From contig NC_090444.1 in the NCBI RefSeq assembly GCF_031143425.1, forward strand, positions 59,701,533 to 59,765,532: a DNA stretch of 64,000 bases. The letters run 5' to 3'. Origin of the DNA: Pleurodeles waltl (Eukaryota; Chordata; Amphibia; Caudata; Salamandridae). Both the position numbers and the translations under genes were made by a program. The notes beneath the pieces were generated by a model. The model made no database searches. It had not been told where the DNA came from and saw nothing but the letters and a program-made list of their open reading frames with translations. This document shows positions 12,152 through 23,337 of the stretch, piece after piece. Numbering within the stretch: position 1 is the stretch's first letter; every line of letters begins with the position of its first letter.

Positions 12152-12800
12152 ATGTACTATTCTTGAAAATTTTGGAGTTCTATCAAGTTCAACTCTATAG
12201 TTTATATTGAATAAGGTACGCCTTTATATTATTTTCTCTCTGTTTACACGTTCTATTCTTTTGACGTACTTTTCTCCTCTCTACTCCAGGTTTTCTTTTA
12301 TGGTGTTAACTATTAGAAGCAGTACACCATAAACCACATTTTTTTCGTATGCATGGGTTTTTGCAGGTTTCTAGCTTTTAATGCTATTTTCTTTCACGCT
12401 TTTTGGTAGTTGCACATTTCTTTTCTTTCTGTCACCCATCACAGCGTTCTCTTTACACAAAGATAGATGATGGTAAATTTCGTTTTGTGACTTGTGATAT
12501 CGGGCCTCTCATCACAGTTTTCTCACTTCAACGATGCATTTCACAGTATGAACACCATTTGTGTGACTCATCTTCAAATCTTGTGATACATCCTACTTGT
12601 ATATGCTTACAGCCTTGAAAAAGTCAAGGATGACGAAACACGTGTCGGCTGTTGTTATGCAAACTTGAAGAAATTACTGTGCTTACACACCACGTATCTG
12701 GTGTTTCCCATGACACCAGAGGACTTCAGCGCCGATTTGTCACTAAGCAATAAAGTACTTTCATCTTGACTCTGTGATGTGCCGTGGTTTGCTTCTTTTC
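12152..12800 (+). repeat. Penelope terminal copy, right (5' end)
   Basis: Inverted partner of 6843-7490. Upstream of the ORFs on the minus strand, so it should hold the element's promoter, although I cannot point to one. It ends two bases before the 14-bp target duplication. Confidence 0.85.
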
Positions 12801-13060
12801 CTGATTTAGATAAATATTGACTATTTTCTAAACTTGTGTGGAGTCCTTTTGTGGTGTTTTCACTGTGTTACTGTGTGTGTTTGTGCAAATACTTTACACA
12901 TAGCCTCTGAGATAAGCCTGACTGCTTGTGCCAAGCTACCCAAGGGGTGAGCAGGAATTCTCTGAGCTGTGTATCTCCCTTACCCTGACTAGAGTGAAGG
13001 TCCCTACTTTGACAGGGTTTAAACTGACTGCCAACTAGAGGCCTCATTTCTAACAGTCAT

Positions 13061-13440
13061 TGTACGAACAAGGCTATCCAACAGAAACTTCTTTCCCTCA
13101 GCAATCCAACTCTGGATGAGAATTTGCTAATTGCGAAAAGCATAGAAGCGTCCCAGTTATCTATCAGAGAACTGGATGAAAAGAAAAATGAAGTGGTGGG
13201 AAATATTTGCATGAAAAGTAAAGTGCCAACGAAAGAGTTTACAACAAATAAGTACTATTAAAAAAACTGAAGTGCTAAGGGGTTCTTTAAACAGACAAAT
13301 ATATGTTTTAGGTTTTGAAATATTCCACTTTCAGGTCTGGTAAACAATTTCCTGTTACAAATATGTGTAGGAAATGTAGCAAAGTAGGCCATTTTGGGAA
13401 GGTTTGCCAGAATCAAAACAATATGTCTTTCAGCGAACAG
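13061..13440 (+). pseudogene. Gypsy gag remnant, C-terminal part with zinc knuckle
   Basis: The frame resumes after the LTR and runs through a Gag-like helical stretch. It includes a canonical CCHC zinc knuckle C-x2-C-x4-H-x4-C at 13366-13407 (CRKCSKVGHFGKVC). Just upstream a second, degenerate knuckle begins CFRF and is cut by a TGA. Zinc knuckles bind genomic RNA in retroelement Gag proteins. Several stops show it is dead. The left half of the same gene is at 5030-5455. Confidence 0.7.
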
Positions 13441-13667
13441 TGTTGTAGCTAATCTAGGTATCAGTGAGTATAATAACCAGTTAGGTACATAACAGGAAGA
13501 TCTACAAGACATGGTGTTGGTACTGGGGGGTGATGTATGCACTGGTGAGCCATGCTGGTCTTTCCATGTTGTGGTTTTATCGCACAAGCCCTCATTCCAT
13601 GACTCAAGTTTTCCCTTCTGAGTTATTGTGAGGGAGGAAAGCAGCCACCAAAGTTTGTCCCAACTGG

Positions 13668-13958
13668 ATGAGCACATGGGTAAGGTTTTGTGTGCAACTA
13701 GATGAACAAGATACTAAGATCAAGAAAAATGTTGCCTATGCTAAGAGCAAACAAAATAATTTGTTTGATGAACGCAACAGGGTAAAAAAGATAAAAGTGG
13801 AGGTGGGAGATTTAGTTAGCATCAAAAGGGGTGTGCATATCAAAAAAGGTTATGAAAAGTTCAGTGACCTGGTTGTTGTGGATAAACTGTGTGGAAAATC
13901 AATCAGAGTCAATTGTTCAAAATGGTGGAAGAGTTGTCAAATGTTGGGTTATGCATGA
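13668..13958 (+). pseudogene. Probable Gypsy integrase C-terminal remnant
   Basis: A 96-residue open frame includes NLFDERNRVKK followed by VEVGDLVSIKRG, the arrangement seen in the C-terminal tail of Ty3/Gypsy integrases (basic tail, then G-D-x-V-x-x-K/R). It sits only about 250 bp after the gag zinc knuckle, so protease, RT, RNase H and the integrase core are missing, presumably through one large internal deletion. The ATG used is arbitrary. Confidence 0.5.
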
Positions 13959-14109
13959 CCAAGAGGAAACGTTTGATCCCAATGAAAGTGATAATAAATC
14001 CAGTGGGTCAGATAAGCTAAGAACTTCCATGAGAAGGTCTGTTCCTGAAGCAGGTCTTAGGCCCATGGTCCGCAGAAGCAACCACTCTAGATGTCTTCCT
14101 CTTAAGTAC

Positions 14110-14400
14110 ATATTTTAAGATACATTTTAAATGCTTAGTTTTTATTTAGGCTACTGAAATTTATGCTTCATGTAATATCTTTAATGTTTCTCATATTGTC
14201 ATTATTTGCATGTTTGCGAGAAAATCTGAGCAAACGCTCTGATATAGTTCCTTACATTTTTTTAACATTTTTTCATTTGTTTCCTTATGTCATATATTTT
14301 ACCTAGTGGTACAACATGTCAGCTAAATTATGTACAAAGTTTATAATGCAAAGTTTGTGAATTATTTTTCCTTAGTATGTATTATGTTCTTTTTGTTATT
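14110..14400. other. AT-rich sequence after the Gypsy remnant
   Basis: AT-rich, no ORF or repeat recognised. It could include decayed 3' sequence of the Gypsy element, but I see no LTR edge. Confidence 0.35.
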
Positions 14401-14424
14401 GATTGGAGGGGAAAGAGTATTGTG

Positions 14425-15115
14425 ATATTCAGACATGGAAATTCCTTTGCCTGAACAAAAAGGGCCAGATTTACAAGGCCCTAGCACCTCCCTGAGCCAC
14501 TTTAGCGTCATTTTTTTTACGCCAATGTGACTCAACAAGGCAAAAATCGCAGCGCCATATTTACAAAGTGGTGCAATGCATGCATATGCCTGCATCAGGC
14601 ATTATGTATGCATGGGGGGCTTTCTGGCATTAGGAGGCCCACACAAATAGTGCAATGAAATCTACAAGATTTAATTGCGCCTTTTTTGGTGTCATTTTTA
14701 ATACCTGCTCAAAGCAGGAATTAAAAGGACGCACCCATTGAAATCAATGGACCTCCTTGCACTTTGCTGCGCTAGCGTCAAAATGTTTGTGCAACAAAAG
14801 CGCCACAATAGCATAAAAAATGTTGACGCTTTTGGCCTAACGTGCACCACGGTGCGCCGTATTGTAAATACCGCGCATCCATTGTGTCGTTAGGTGGCAG
14901 TGGTGGCGCAAGAAATCCGTGCCAGAATGTTCAGTACATAGGATGTAAGTCTGACCATAGAATGTTCAGACAAAGCAATGCTGGTTTTCTAATAAAGGCT
15001 GTTCGAGGACGATGAGCTGACTACGGCAGACCCAAAGTGTCTGATGGCTCCTTTGAAATAAACGTACCTCATACTTCAAATCTGGATGTTGTGTCTTGCC
15101 TTCGATCGCCACAGA
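14425..15115. repeat. Dispersed repeat, filled copy
   Basis: Second copy of the family at 3598-3862. The two parts 14425-14456 and 14923-15115 align to contiguous sequence in the first copy, including TCCTTTGAAATAAAC and TTGTGTCTTGCCTTCGATC. The intervening segment is an insertion. Confidence 0.75.
14457..14922. mobile_element. Short inserted element, ~466 bp
   Basis: It is defined by comparison with the empty copy at about 3655. The left end is close to AGGGCCAGATTTACAAGG, similar to the ends of the 1790-2892 element. I do not see a matching inverted right end, so this may be an end-truncated TIR element. Internal sequence has repeated GCGCC and GCGTCA-type motifs and no protein. Confidence 0.6.
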
Positions 15116-15853
15116 GGTTCGATCGATGGAGGGTACTTTTAGAAGGAGGGGTCTTCCAAGTTGCCAAAGACCATTTAATAACCAGTTAGCCACTTGTGCC
15201 AGAAGACATCAGGGTGAAAAGACATCCCTGGGGACCTGCATTGTAATCCCTTAATGTATTGTGGTTTAAGATATCACAATGGAGACTGGATATAAATGGG
15301 AGTTAGTCATCAGTGTTGGTGTCACTGTATCGGTTGCCCAAACTGCTTCTTTTGTCCAGAAGCACATATCCCACTTACTAACCCCTAAAGAAATAGCTTG
15401 ATTATTTGTAAAATTATACCTTTGGGTACACTGATTTGTAAACACATTTCTTACTTTTCTGCAAGAGCTAATAGCTACCTGTAGTTCCCTGTCTAGCCTA
15501 TGAAAAACAGAGCAGCGTCTCTATGTCACAATCCATGTGAAGGATCCATACCACAGAATCAAGATGCCTAAGTTTTGCTCATGTTGAAAAGAGTTCAGCA
15601 ATTAAGGCACAACTTTGGGTAACATCTCCCAATGTCAGCTTACTTCTAACAGATATTTCACTGGCTTTGTAAAAAAGTGTTGATAAGAGCTAGCTAGGGA
15701 AAGACAAATTTATCAAAATCTTTAGCTCACTGTAATCTTCTGTACCTGAAGTCTGGACTTGTCCCATTCCAACTAGTTCTGTATTAATATTAACTCAATC
15801 ATGACCTTCAAATTGTCTTTCTTTAACAATAATCAATTTGGTTTAATATAAAT
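15116..15853. other. Intron, nothing recognised
   Basis: No exon, tandem repeat or element end seen. Confidence 0.35.
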
Positions 15854-15856
15854 ACA

Positions 15857-16773
15857 GGGGCATATTTATACTCTGTTTGCGCCGAATTTGCGTCGTTTTT
15901 TTCGACGCAAATTCGACGCAAAACTAACTCCATATTTATACTTTGGCGTTAGACGCGTCTAGCGCCAAAGTTCATGGAGTTAGCGTCATTTTTTTGCGTG
16001 AACACCTTCCTTGCGTTAATAAGATGCAAGGTAGGCGTTCCCGTCTTAAAAAATGACTCCGATGCATATGCGTCGGATTTATACTCCCGGGCAAAAATGA
16101 CGCCCGGGAGTGGGCGGGTCTAAAAAACCCGCATTAGCGCCGGATTTTAGCGCCTGGGTCAGGGCAGGCGTTAAGGGACCTGTGGGCTCAGAATGAGCCC
16201 AGAGGTGCCCTCCACTGCCCCCAGGGACACCCCCTGCCACCCTTGCCCACCCAAGGAGGACACCCAAGGATGGAGGGACCCACCCCAGGGACATTAAGGT
16301 AAGTCCAGGTAAGTATTTGTTTTTATTTATTTTTGTGGAATAGGGGGGCCTGATTTGTGCCCCCCTACATGCCACTATGCCCAATGACCATGCCCAGGGG
16401 ACAGAAGTCCCCTGAGCATGGCCATTGGGCAAGGGGGCATGACTCCTGTCTTTGCTAAGACAGGAGTCATTTCAATGGGGGATGGGCGTCGTAAAAAAAT
16501 GGCGCAAATCGGGTTGTGGCGATTTTTTTTGCCTCAGCCTGACTTGCACCATTTGTGGACGCCCATACGCCATTTTCCCCCTACGCCGGCGCTGCCTGGT
16601 GTACGTCGTTTTTTTTAACGCACACCAGACAGCGCCGGCGGCTAACGCCGGCTAACGTCATTCAATAAATACGGCGCCCGCATGGCGCTTCAGAATGACG
16701 TTAGCAGGCGCTAATTTTTTTGACGCAAAACTGCGTTGGCGCAGTTTTGCGTCAAAAAGTATAAATATGGGCC
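15857..16773. mobile_element. TIR element family A, copy 1 (917 bp)
   Basis: The ends are GGGGCATATTTATACT and, reverse-complemented, GGCCCATATTTATACT. ACA flanks both sides (15854-15856 and 16774-16776). The subterminal regions are rich in GACGCAAA and GCGCC motifs in both orientations. The interior matches the copy at 20959-21871, including a shared GCCATTGGGCA segment. There is no transposase, so it is non-autonomous. The 3-bp duplication points to PIF/Harbinger. Confidence 0.8.
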
Positions 16774-16776
16774 ACA

Positions 16777-18419
16777 ATGCCTTTCTTTGTTTTAAGTAAA
16801 CGTATAGCCCAGCCAGAAACGTATACTTTCAAGAACTGACGTGTACAGACGTTGGATGATGGATTCCTCAAGGTGTTGTGCACGACTCTACTTCTGCTTC
16901 TTAGCATTATATCATCTTTTACTCCTTGTCCCATAACAACTATAATGATATTAACCCAAATTTAGGTTCAGATTCTTTCCTGTTGCATGTGTTTGGTACC
17001 TGCTTACAGATAGCAAGAAGGTTAGAGAAATGCCTTCCGTATTGTGGGATATATCTCTTGTGGAAAAATAACTCCAGCGCACCAATTGTTGCACTTGGCA
17101 TTCTATCCAAGTACCTTTGGGCATCTCAAATTTAACAATGATTGATTGAGTTTGTCCAAAGATATGAGCACATTTTGGAACAACACCCCATTAGGAATCT
17201 GGGTAGTTGTACACAGCAAATATTCCAATGCTAACTGATTCCAAACTATTCGTGGAAAATCAATGGGCTGTACAGGAGGCCTTTCTCATAGGAACTGTGA
17301 AAAACATGTGCAATTGTCTTTGAGAGAATGATTTTAAATGTAATCAAATATATCTGTGAAAATATTTACACAAGCGTTAAACTTGTTTAAATTCCATTAA
17401 GCCTTATTCAAAACCACCATAGCTTCCTATGCAATTTTTGTGCTATTTTTTAAAACATAACTCTTAGAATTATTTAGGTAGCAACAGTAATTGAAATGAT
17501 ATAAACATCACATGGCCTAGCAAGGTTGCATGACAGTAGTAGTGAAAAACGTTATTATCACATTGTATTACTGAAAATCATACCTAGGGTCGGCTATACT
17601 AACTTTTTGTGCCGGGTTTATGTCACAAAAGTGATGCAAACCAGCATAAAAAATTATTTGGGATTAACTTTCCAGCACAAAACTGTATTTGCACTGAAAA
17701 GGAGCCCTAAAGTAATGCAAAGTAGAACTGCTTTGATTTGCTTTGTGTCAGAGGAGTATAAGTGACTTCCCATGCAACCACCCATGGTTTTTCCTGCAAA
17801 GGCCTATCTACTAACATTTGTAGATAGGGTTTTGAGGCTTTCTATAAAAAGGAGAAATGTTTCAATTTCTCCAAACCTTTAAGAATGTGCATGTATGCTA
17901 CACTGTACAGCACGCATCCAAAGTGAGGAAAAGTTTTAAAGTTTGTCTAGATATTATATTTTGTACTGGAAGGGTACCATTCCAGTACTAAACATCTGCT
18001 AGGCATAATGCAGACACCTTTGCACTTTTTGTGCAAAGCTGTGCATGTTAACAAAAAAGAGGGCAGGAGTTCCATATCTCACTTTTGGAGGGGGCCTCAC
18101 CTGTCAGTTCAGGAAGGATGATTGCTCCTATGCAGGTCTCTGTCCATGTGGCACAGTGGACAAAACACAATGGGTTGGATTACTACACTGAGGTATCATG
18201 TGAAGAATTCTACATGTGTAAATTTACTCTTACACTTCGGAGTAATTATACTACTTTAGGCTATTCACCAATTACAAGCGTAAAGTTACTCAAAAGTGTA
18301 GACTTACATGTCCCCATGTCCTGAATTCAGGGGGTGGAACCTAATTTACAAGCGTAAAGTTGCAACTTGTAACTTTTCATATGTAGGGGGAGATCTCATC
18401 CACAAGGGCACAGATCTCT
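16777..18419. other. Intron, nothing recognised
   Basis: Non-coding intron sequence of the kinase gene. The short open frames show no protein-like features. Confidence 0.35.
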
Positions 18420-18870
18420 CTTTGGTAAAATACAAGGAAAAGTTTAAAAGTTTATTAAAGTTTTTTAAAAAAATTGAAAAAATATTTTTTTGAAATATTG
18501 ATGCACATTATTTTTATATATTCATTTTAAACATAGAACAATATAAAAATCACTATTTATTTAATTTTAAATTGAAAAATTAATTATTTTTACTATACTC
18601 AATTAAAATAACTTTTGTTCCGAACTAATTTTTTATCGTGCATTAAAAATGATCAAAAGTGATGTACAGAATTAATTGAAAATAATTTAATAATTAAAAA
18701 ATAATAGTACGTTTATTTTAAATTTAAAAACGTTATTAAAGTAATTTAAAACAAAAAAAACAATGTTTTATTCATAGGTCATTTTTTAAACATTAAATCA
18801 ATTTTATTTATACTTATGAATAATTTAAATAAATTAATTTAATATAAGAATATTTCTTATGGGGTTTTAT
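18420..18870. other. Extremely AT-rich tract
   Basis: About 450 bp of nearly pure A/T with ATTTAAA, TTTATT and AATTAA runs, in sharp contrast to its flanks. No element ends are seen. It could be a decayed microsatellite or a matrix-attachment-like tract; function is unknown. Confidence 0.6.
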
Positions 18871-20955
18871 TTAAGTCCCTGCCTCCATTTTTTCTATGTA
18901 AGTGTGTGGCTGTACCTGTGTGTGGCCAAGTGTGATACTGGACTCATTCTCCCTCTGAGCTGGAATACATTTAAAACTGTTTTGGGACTTTATTGGCTGC
19001 AGTAAATATAGAAATGCAGTTTGTGAATAGCAGTGGGCTTTCTCTATTGTGAGTGGGTGCATGTTCCTTCCTAAACACCACACTAACCCTCCCTTAACCC
19101 TCCGCTTACTCATCCCTCTGCCTTCCTCTTCAGTAGAAAGGATTCCCCATTTTTCAGCCACTCCCGGCTGTCACTCCTACATTTACTACTAAACACATAC
19201 TTGTGTGTATGAAGACAGTCGGGGTAAAGATATCCACACATAATGGACAGGTGAGGCGGAGCTGTCCGTACGTAGGCATGTGAGTAGCATTGTGTAGCAT
19301 ATGAATAGTTCCAGGGCCCAGTATGTTTAACCTGAAAAGATTCCTCCAGTTGGTGGATTGCCTGGGGGGATAGAAAACAGTGGGACAGCACAGAGAAGGA
19401 AGGTGACACTCCATGCTTCTGTTTACTCACAGATACCCTGCAATAGAGCACTCTGTTCTATTCTCTCAGGGACAACCATGTGTCTTGTGCATGTGCTTCA
19501 GTTTACCAATGTCCTTAAGATACAGCCAGTTGTCTGTCGGCTGGACATAATATTATTCCTGAAAACAATCAAACCCGACTACCAGGTCCACAGTTCCTCA
19601 TGTCTCTGTCACTGAGCTCAGTCGATGGCTAGTTACGTATCCAAACATGACAGCCTGAAAGGGTAGAGGACAAAGGGCTTTATCACAGCAGTCTCTTGGT
19701 ACCCTAGAGGTTTACTGCACCCTGGGTGATGGGAAGGTGCACTGGAGAAATCATTAAAGGCTTCAGATCATAATAGGCTTAAATCATGAAATGGTTGGGG
19801 TTCACAATATTCCTTTTTCACAGAGGTCATTGAGTTCCAGTAGATCGGTGAAACCACTTTTCACGGCTGACAAATTCTTCTGCCAACTCTTAAGATGGTG
19901 TGCAAAGCTTATGGAGCAAAGAAAATGGGGGCACTTGGGAAGCCCTATGTGTTTGCAGCCACCAAGACAAGGGAAACCTTGGGCAAAAATCCGATTGCAC
20001 AGGCAAAAATAGGAGGACCACTAGAAGACATTTGAGTATATTTGGGGTAAATCAAGTTCCCATGCACTGCTACGGTGTTAGCAAGCCTGCCATGCCTGGT
20101 AATTGCTACTTCAGAGAATCTACTTAAGCTATGGTCAGTTTGACTGCTCTTTCTTGTGGATTCTTTGCTGGTCTACTTTTGGGACCTCTATGGGCTCTGT
20201 TTGGGTAAGTTACCTGTACCTGTGCTGCTGGGCTGGTGTCATTGTTTACTTGGGCAGAATCTGGACTTGCTCAAGCTTCTCTTGGAAAACAGCACATGTC
20301 AAATCTCCTCCATGGTTGCACCCAGCCTCACACCAGAAAGCACCAGAGTCCTAGTCCTACAATGCACACTTCTCTATACCTAGCCTACGGAGTATCACTC
20401 CCAGGTTCTCCAAAGCAATTCAATGTGCAGGTTGCTAAGGCCCAGTACTTATTCAAATGTCCATGGAATATGCTGTGTTTTGTTCGGTTGGGTTATATTG
20501 TGTTATTTTACACTTTTGTAGAGTGTGCAACCACCGAGAGGATCTCCAGACTATTACTGACTTGAGGAAGGGCAGTGTTGATTCTGCTAGTAATTTTACG
20601 AAAAGCCAGGTTAAATGCTCTTGTGAATAAGGGATGAATGTGGACCAGTTTCAGGTAAGTACCAATCGAGTTCTACAGAGAAGGGGCCAGCACACATAAC
20701 AAGTGGCTCTACATAATTTTGGCACAGTCAGAATTTGAAGTTTGGTTGAACGCAATGTATGTTAATCATGGAATAGGGTATTCTCCTAACTGGAGAGATC
20801 TTATGTTGCCAAGATTATTAATGGAATAACACAAATCAGTGGTTTAGTATGGGCTCATTCAAGTACTACTTCCAAGATTATGGACTGACTCTACCAAGAT
20901 AAGTTAATTACTATAGCTCAGTTTCCAGCCAATACTGCTATGTTAGACCAAACAC
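18871..20955. other. Intron, nothing recognised
   Basis: No exon, RNA gene or clear repeat recognised. Open frames on both strands are short and compositionally unremarkable. Confidence 0.35.
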
Positions 20956-20958
20956 TTA

Positions 20959-21871
20959 GGCCCATATTTATACTCTGCTTCCGCCCGATTTGTTGCCTTT
21001 TTGTTTTTAACGCACATTCGGCGCAAAACTAAGACCATATTTATACTTTGATGCTAGACCCCGCTAACGTCAAAATATCTAAGTGTGCGTCATTTTCTGG
21101 ATGTGTAAAACCACCTTGCGTTTATGACATGCAAGGTAGGCGTTCCCGTCCAAAAAATTACTTAAACACCGTGCGCCATATTTATCCAACCGGGCAAAAT
21201 TGGCGCACAGCTGGGAGGTGGAGCCGGAAAATGATGTAAATCCCGATTTGCGTAAAAAATGGGTCAGGCAGGGCAGACGTTAAGGGACCTGTGGGCTCTT
21301 TTCCATGGTGGGAGACAGGTGCCCTTCCCTGCACCCAGGGACACCCCCTGCCACCCCAGGCCACCCCTGGAGGACACCCATGGATGGGGGGACCCATCCA
21401 TGGTGAGTGCAGGTAGGTGCAGGTAAGTTTTTTTTTTTTTTTTAAGTGGCATAGGAGGGCCTAACTTGGGCCCCCCTACATGCCACTGTGCCCATTGACC
21501 ATGCCCAGGGGAAAGAAGTCCCCTGGGCATGGCCATTGGGCAGGGGGGCCTGACTCCTATGTTTGCTAAGACAGGAGTTATTTCCATGGGGGTTGTGTGT
21601 CAAAAAATGACGCTAGTCATGTTAGAGCCAATATTTTTGACTCTAATCTGACTTGCACCATTCTTTGGCGCACAACCCCCAGTCTTCCCTTTGCCTACGC
21701 TGCCCGGTTAGAGTAATTTATTTTGACGCTAACCAGGCCGCAGCGCCGGCTAAAGTCATTCCATAAATAAGGCACCCGGCTGGCGTGTTGGAATGGCGTT
21801 AGCCGGCGGTAAACTTTTTGACGCAAGTCTGCCCTGGCGCTAATTTCTGTCAAAAAGTATAAATATGGGCC
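20959..21871. mobile_element. TIR element family A, copy 2 (913 bp)
   Basis: The ends GGCCCATATTTATACT are perfectly inverted over at least 16 bases. The flanking duplication is TTA (20956-20958 and 21872-21874), the classic PIF/Harbinger TWA target. The body aligns with copy 1 at 15857-16773. It is non-coding. Confidence 0.85.
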
Positions 21872-21874
21872 TTA

Positions 21875-22722
21875 ATATCTAGACATTTATTCAATTAACA
21901 ACAACAGAGTGATCAGAAAATAAGGGGTGATCACACAGTGCAGCAATCATGAAGAAACAACTTGTGTGTACAGGTGAACCACCGACTCATGAAAAATTAG
22001 AAGAGAACAAGGTCAATGAGTCTAGCTGTACGTGAGTGAATTATGTTTCAATCTCTCAAGTAAGTTAAAGGTCATAAATTCACTTTAGAGCATTTATATT
22101 AAAGGGCCATCTGATCCCAAGGAAGAAAAACCTTTGAGCAAGCCAGACATGTCATGGGACGGATACCAAGAGAGAAGGTAAAGGTCCTAACAAATGCATT
22201 ATGAAGGGGTAATAGAGGAGGAACCGATTCAGAGTTCTTTGTATGCATGTCTGAAACATTAAAAGTAGTCATGGGAGACTTGGGGACAGAAAGTTGTACC
22301 CTCCAATGTGCTGAACAATCAGGAGATGGAGTGGAACATTAAGGTCCTGGACAGGAACAGATCCATGGGAGAAAAAGGATGTGGGGTGGTGGTGCAGGTT
22401 ACAGTGCTGGATGCAAGGTGACAAACTAAAAAATTGACATGTTCAGGCTTGGGCTGAATGCAAATGAGGGAGAATGAATCAGAGGAGACAGAGGATTGAA
22501 CAGAATCACTCTACAGAACAAAATGTACATAGTTCCATCCGTGTGAGCAAGACCATATTATGAATGCATCCATAAAGCCATGCGTCGTCAAAGGACCCAG
22601 AGAAGCCACTCAAGATTTATGTTTGTGTAAAGCCTGTTCAACAAACCACTCCAGGAAAAGTGAGGCATGCCGCAGGTCTGGGATAGATACCAGCCTGCAG
22701 TTACAAACAATGTAAAACATAC
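21875..22722. other. Intron next to the HRD exon
   Basis: No further exon or repeat recognised. On the minus strand this begins with the donor GTATGT of the 22723-22876 exon. Confidence 0.45.
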
Positions 22723-22876
22723 CAGGAAAGAGCTGAATGGATGCATTGTCTGTGAAGCTTGCAAGGCCAAAGTCCCCGATCTTGCAGGACAGCATCTCGG
22801 TCAAGAGGATGTTTTCGGAGCGCAGGTCGCAGTGAATGCAGTGCATGCTTTCCATGTAGTTCATCCCTTGGGCAAT
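22723..22876 (-). CDS. Tyrosine kinase exon: catalytic loop and DFG
   Basis: This 154-nt exon runs from acceptor ..GATTTCAG to donor GTATGT, enters in phase 0 and leaves in phase 1. I recall 154 nt as the size of the SRC exon covering the same region. It encodes [10 protein letters not shown], the catalytic loop [12 protein letters not shown], and [11 protein letters not shown] with the metal-binding DFG. The catalytic Asp and Asn are present. The usual Arg of HRD is Cys, and the segment between DFG and APE contains no tyrosine at the position of the SRC autophosphorylation site. LR after the Asp is Src-like; CKIGDFGLA is close to PTK6. There is no stop or frameshift, so decay is not the simplest explanation. 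Confidence 0.9.
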
Positions 22877-23334
22877 CTGAAATCAAGAGAAAACTCTGTG
22901 GAATGGGATGGGGACTGGGAAGAGAGCTTTCCATTGTTAACAGAGCCACAATTATTCAGATAAGTTCTCAAAATGCACTGCAGAGGGCCAATCTACAGAT
23001 CAAGGAATGTATGGTCAGGTGGGCAAGCGTATGGTACATATCCGATTTCTGACCTTTCAGCTGCAAATACGCCTGGCTTGTGTGGATGTGACAATTGGTC
23101 ATTTTCTCTTTGTGGCACTTTCCATCTACAAATACACTACAATGCTCCCTGTTGGAGATACGCTCAGCCGAACACCTAGTATTTCTTATATTTTTACTTA
23201 GCAGTAATCTTGGGTGAGGGCTTTCTCGGTTCTCTCAGTTCCTTGGAGCCCGTGCTCCAGCCTGTAGTGTCACACTTCTGGTGCCTATTTATCTTTATTC
23301 TTATTGACCTCTCTCCAGTGAAATGTATACACAC
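22877..23334. other. Intron, nothing recognised
   Basis: Sequence upstream of the HRD exon in gene orientation. No additional exon seen. Confidence 0.4.
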
Positions 23335-23337
23335 CTG

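Larger units (their letters stand above)
6660..12802 (-). mobile_element. Penelope-like retroelement, 6.1 kb, inverted terminal copies
   Basis: The 14-base direct repeat GATTTAGATAAATA occurs at 6646-6659 and 12803-12816 and brackets the element as a target duplication within LTR sequence. From the 5' end (right) it carries an N-terminal ORF (11434-11880), a reverse transcriptase ORF (9638-11398) and a GIY-YIG endonuclease ORF (8991-9530), all on the minus strand. Terminal copies of about 645 bp lie in inverted orientation (6843-7490 and 12152-12800). RT plus GIY-YIG endonuclease and LTR-like copies in either orientation are the hallmarks of Penelope elements. A further 183 bp (6660-6842) extends the 3' end beyond the inverted copy. 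Confidence 0.85.
5456..13055. mobile_element. Solo LTR (~1.44 kb), interrupted by a Penelope-like element
   Basis: The left edge TGTTAGA (5456) and right edge TCTAACA (13049-13055) form the 7-bp inverted ends typical of LTRs. Flanking five-mers GTTAT (5451-5455) and GTCAT (13056-13060) look like a target duplication with one transition. LTR sequence occupies 5456-6659 and 12817-13055; the rest is the inserted Penelope element. I see no internal region belonging to this LTR, so it is a solo LTR. Related LTR sequence recurs at 25060-25800 and 62568-64000, for example the shared GCAGCACTGATTGTGCCA segment. Confidence 0.7.
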
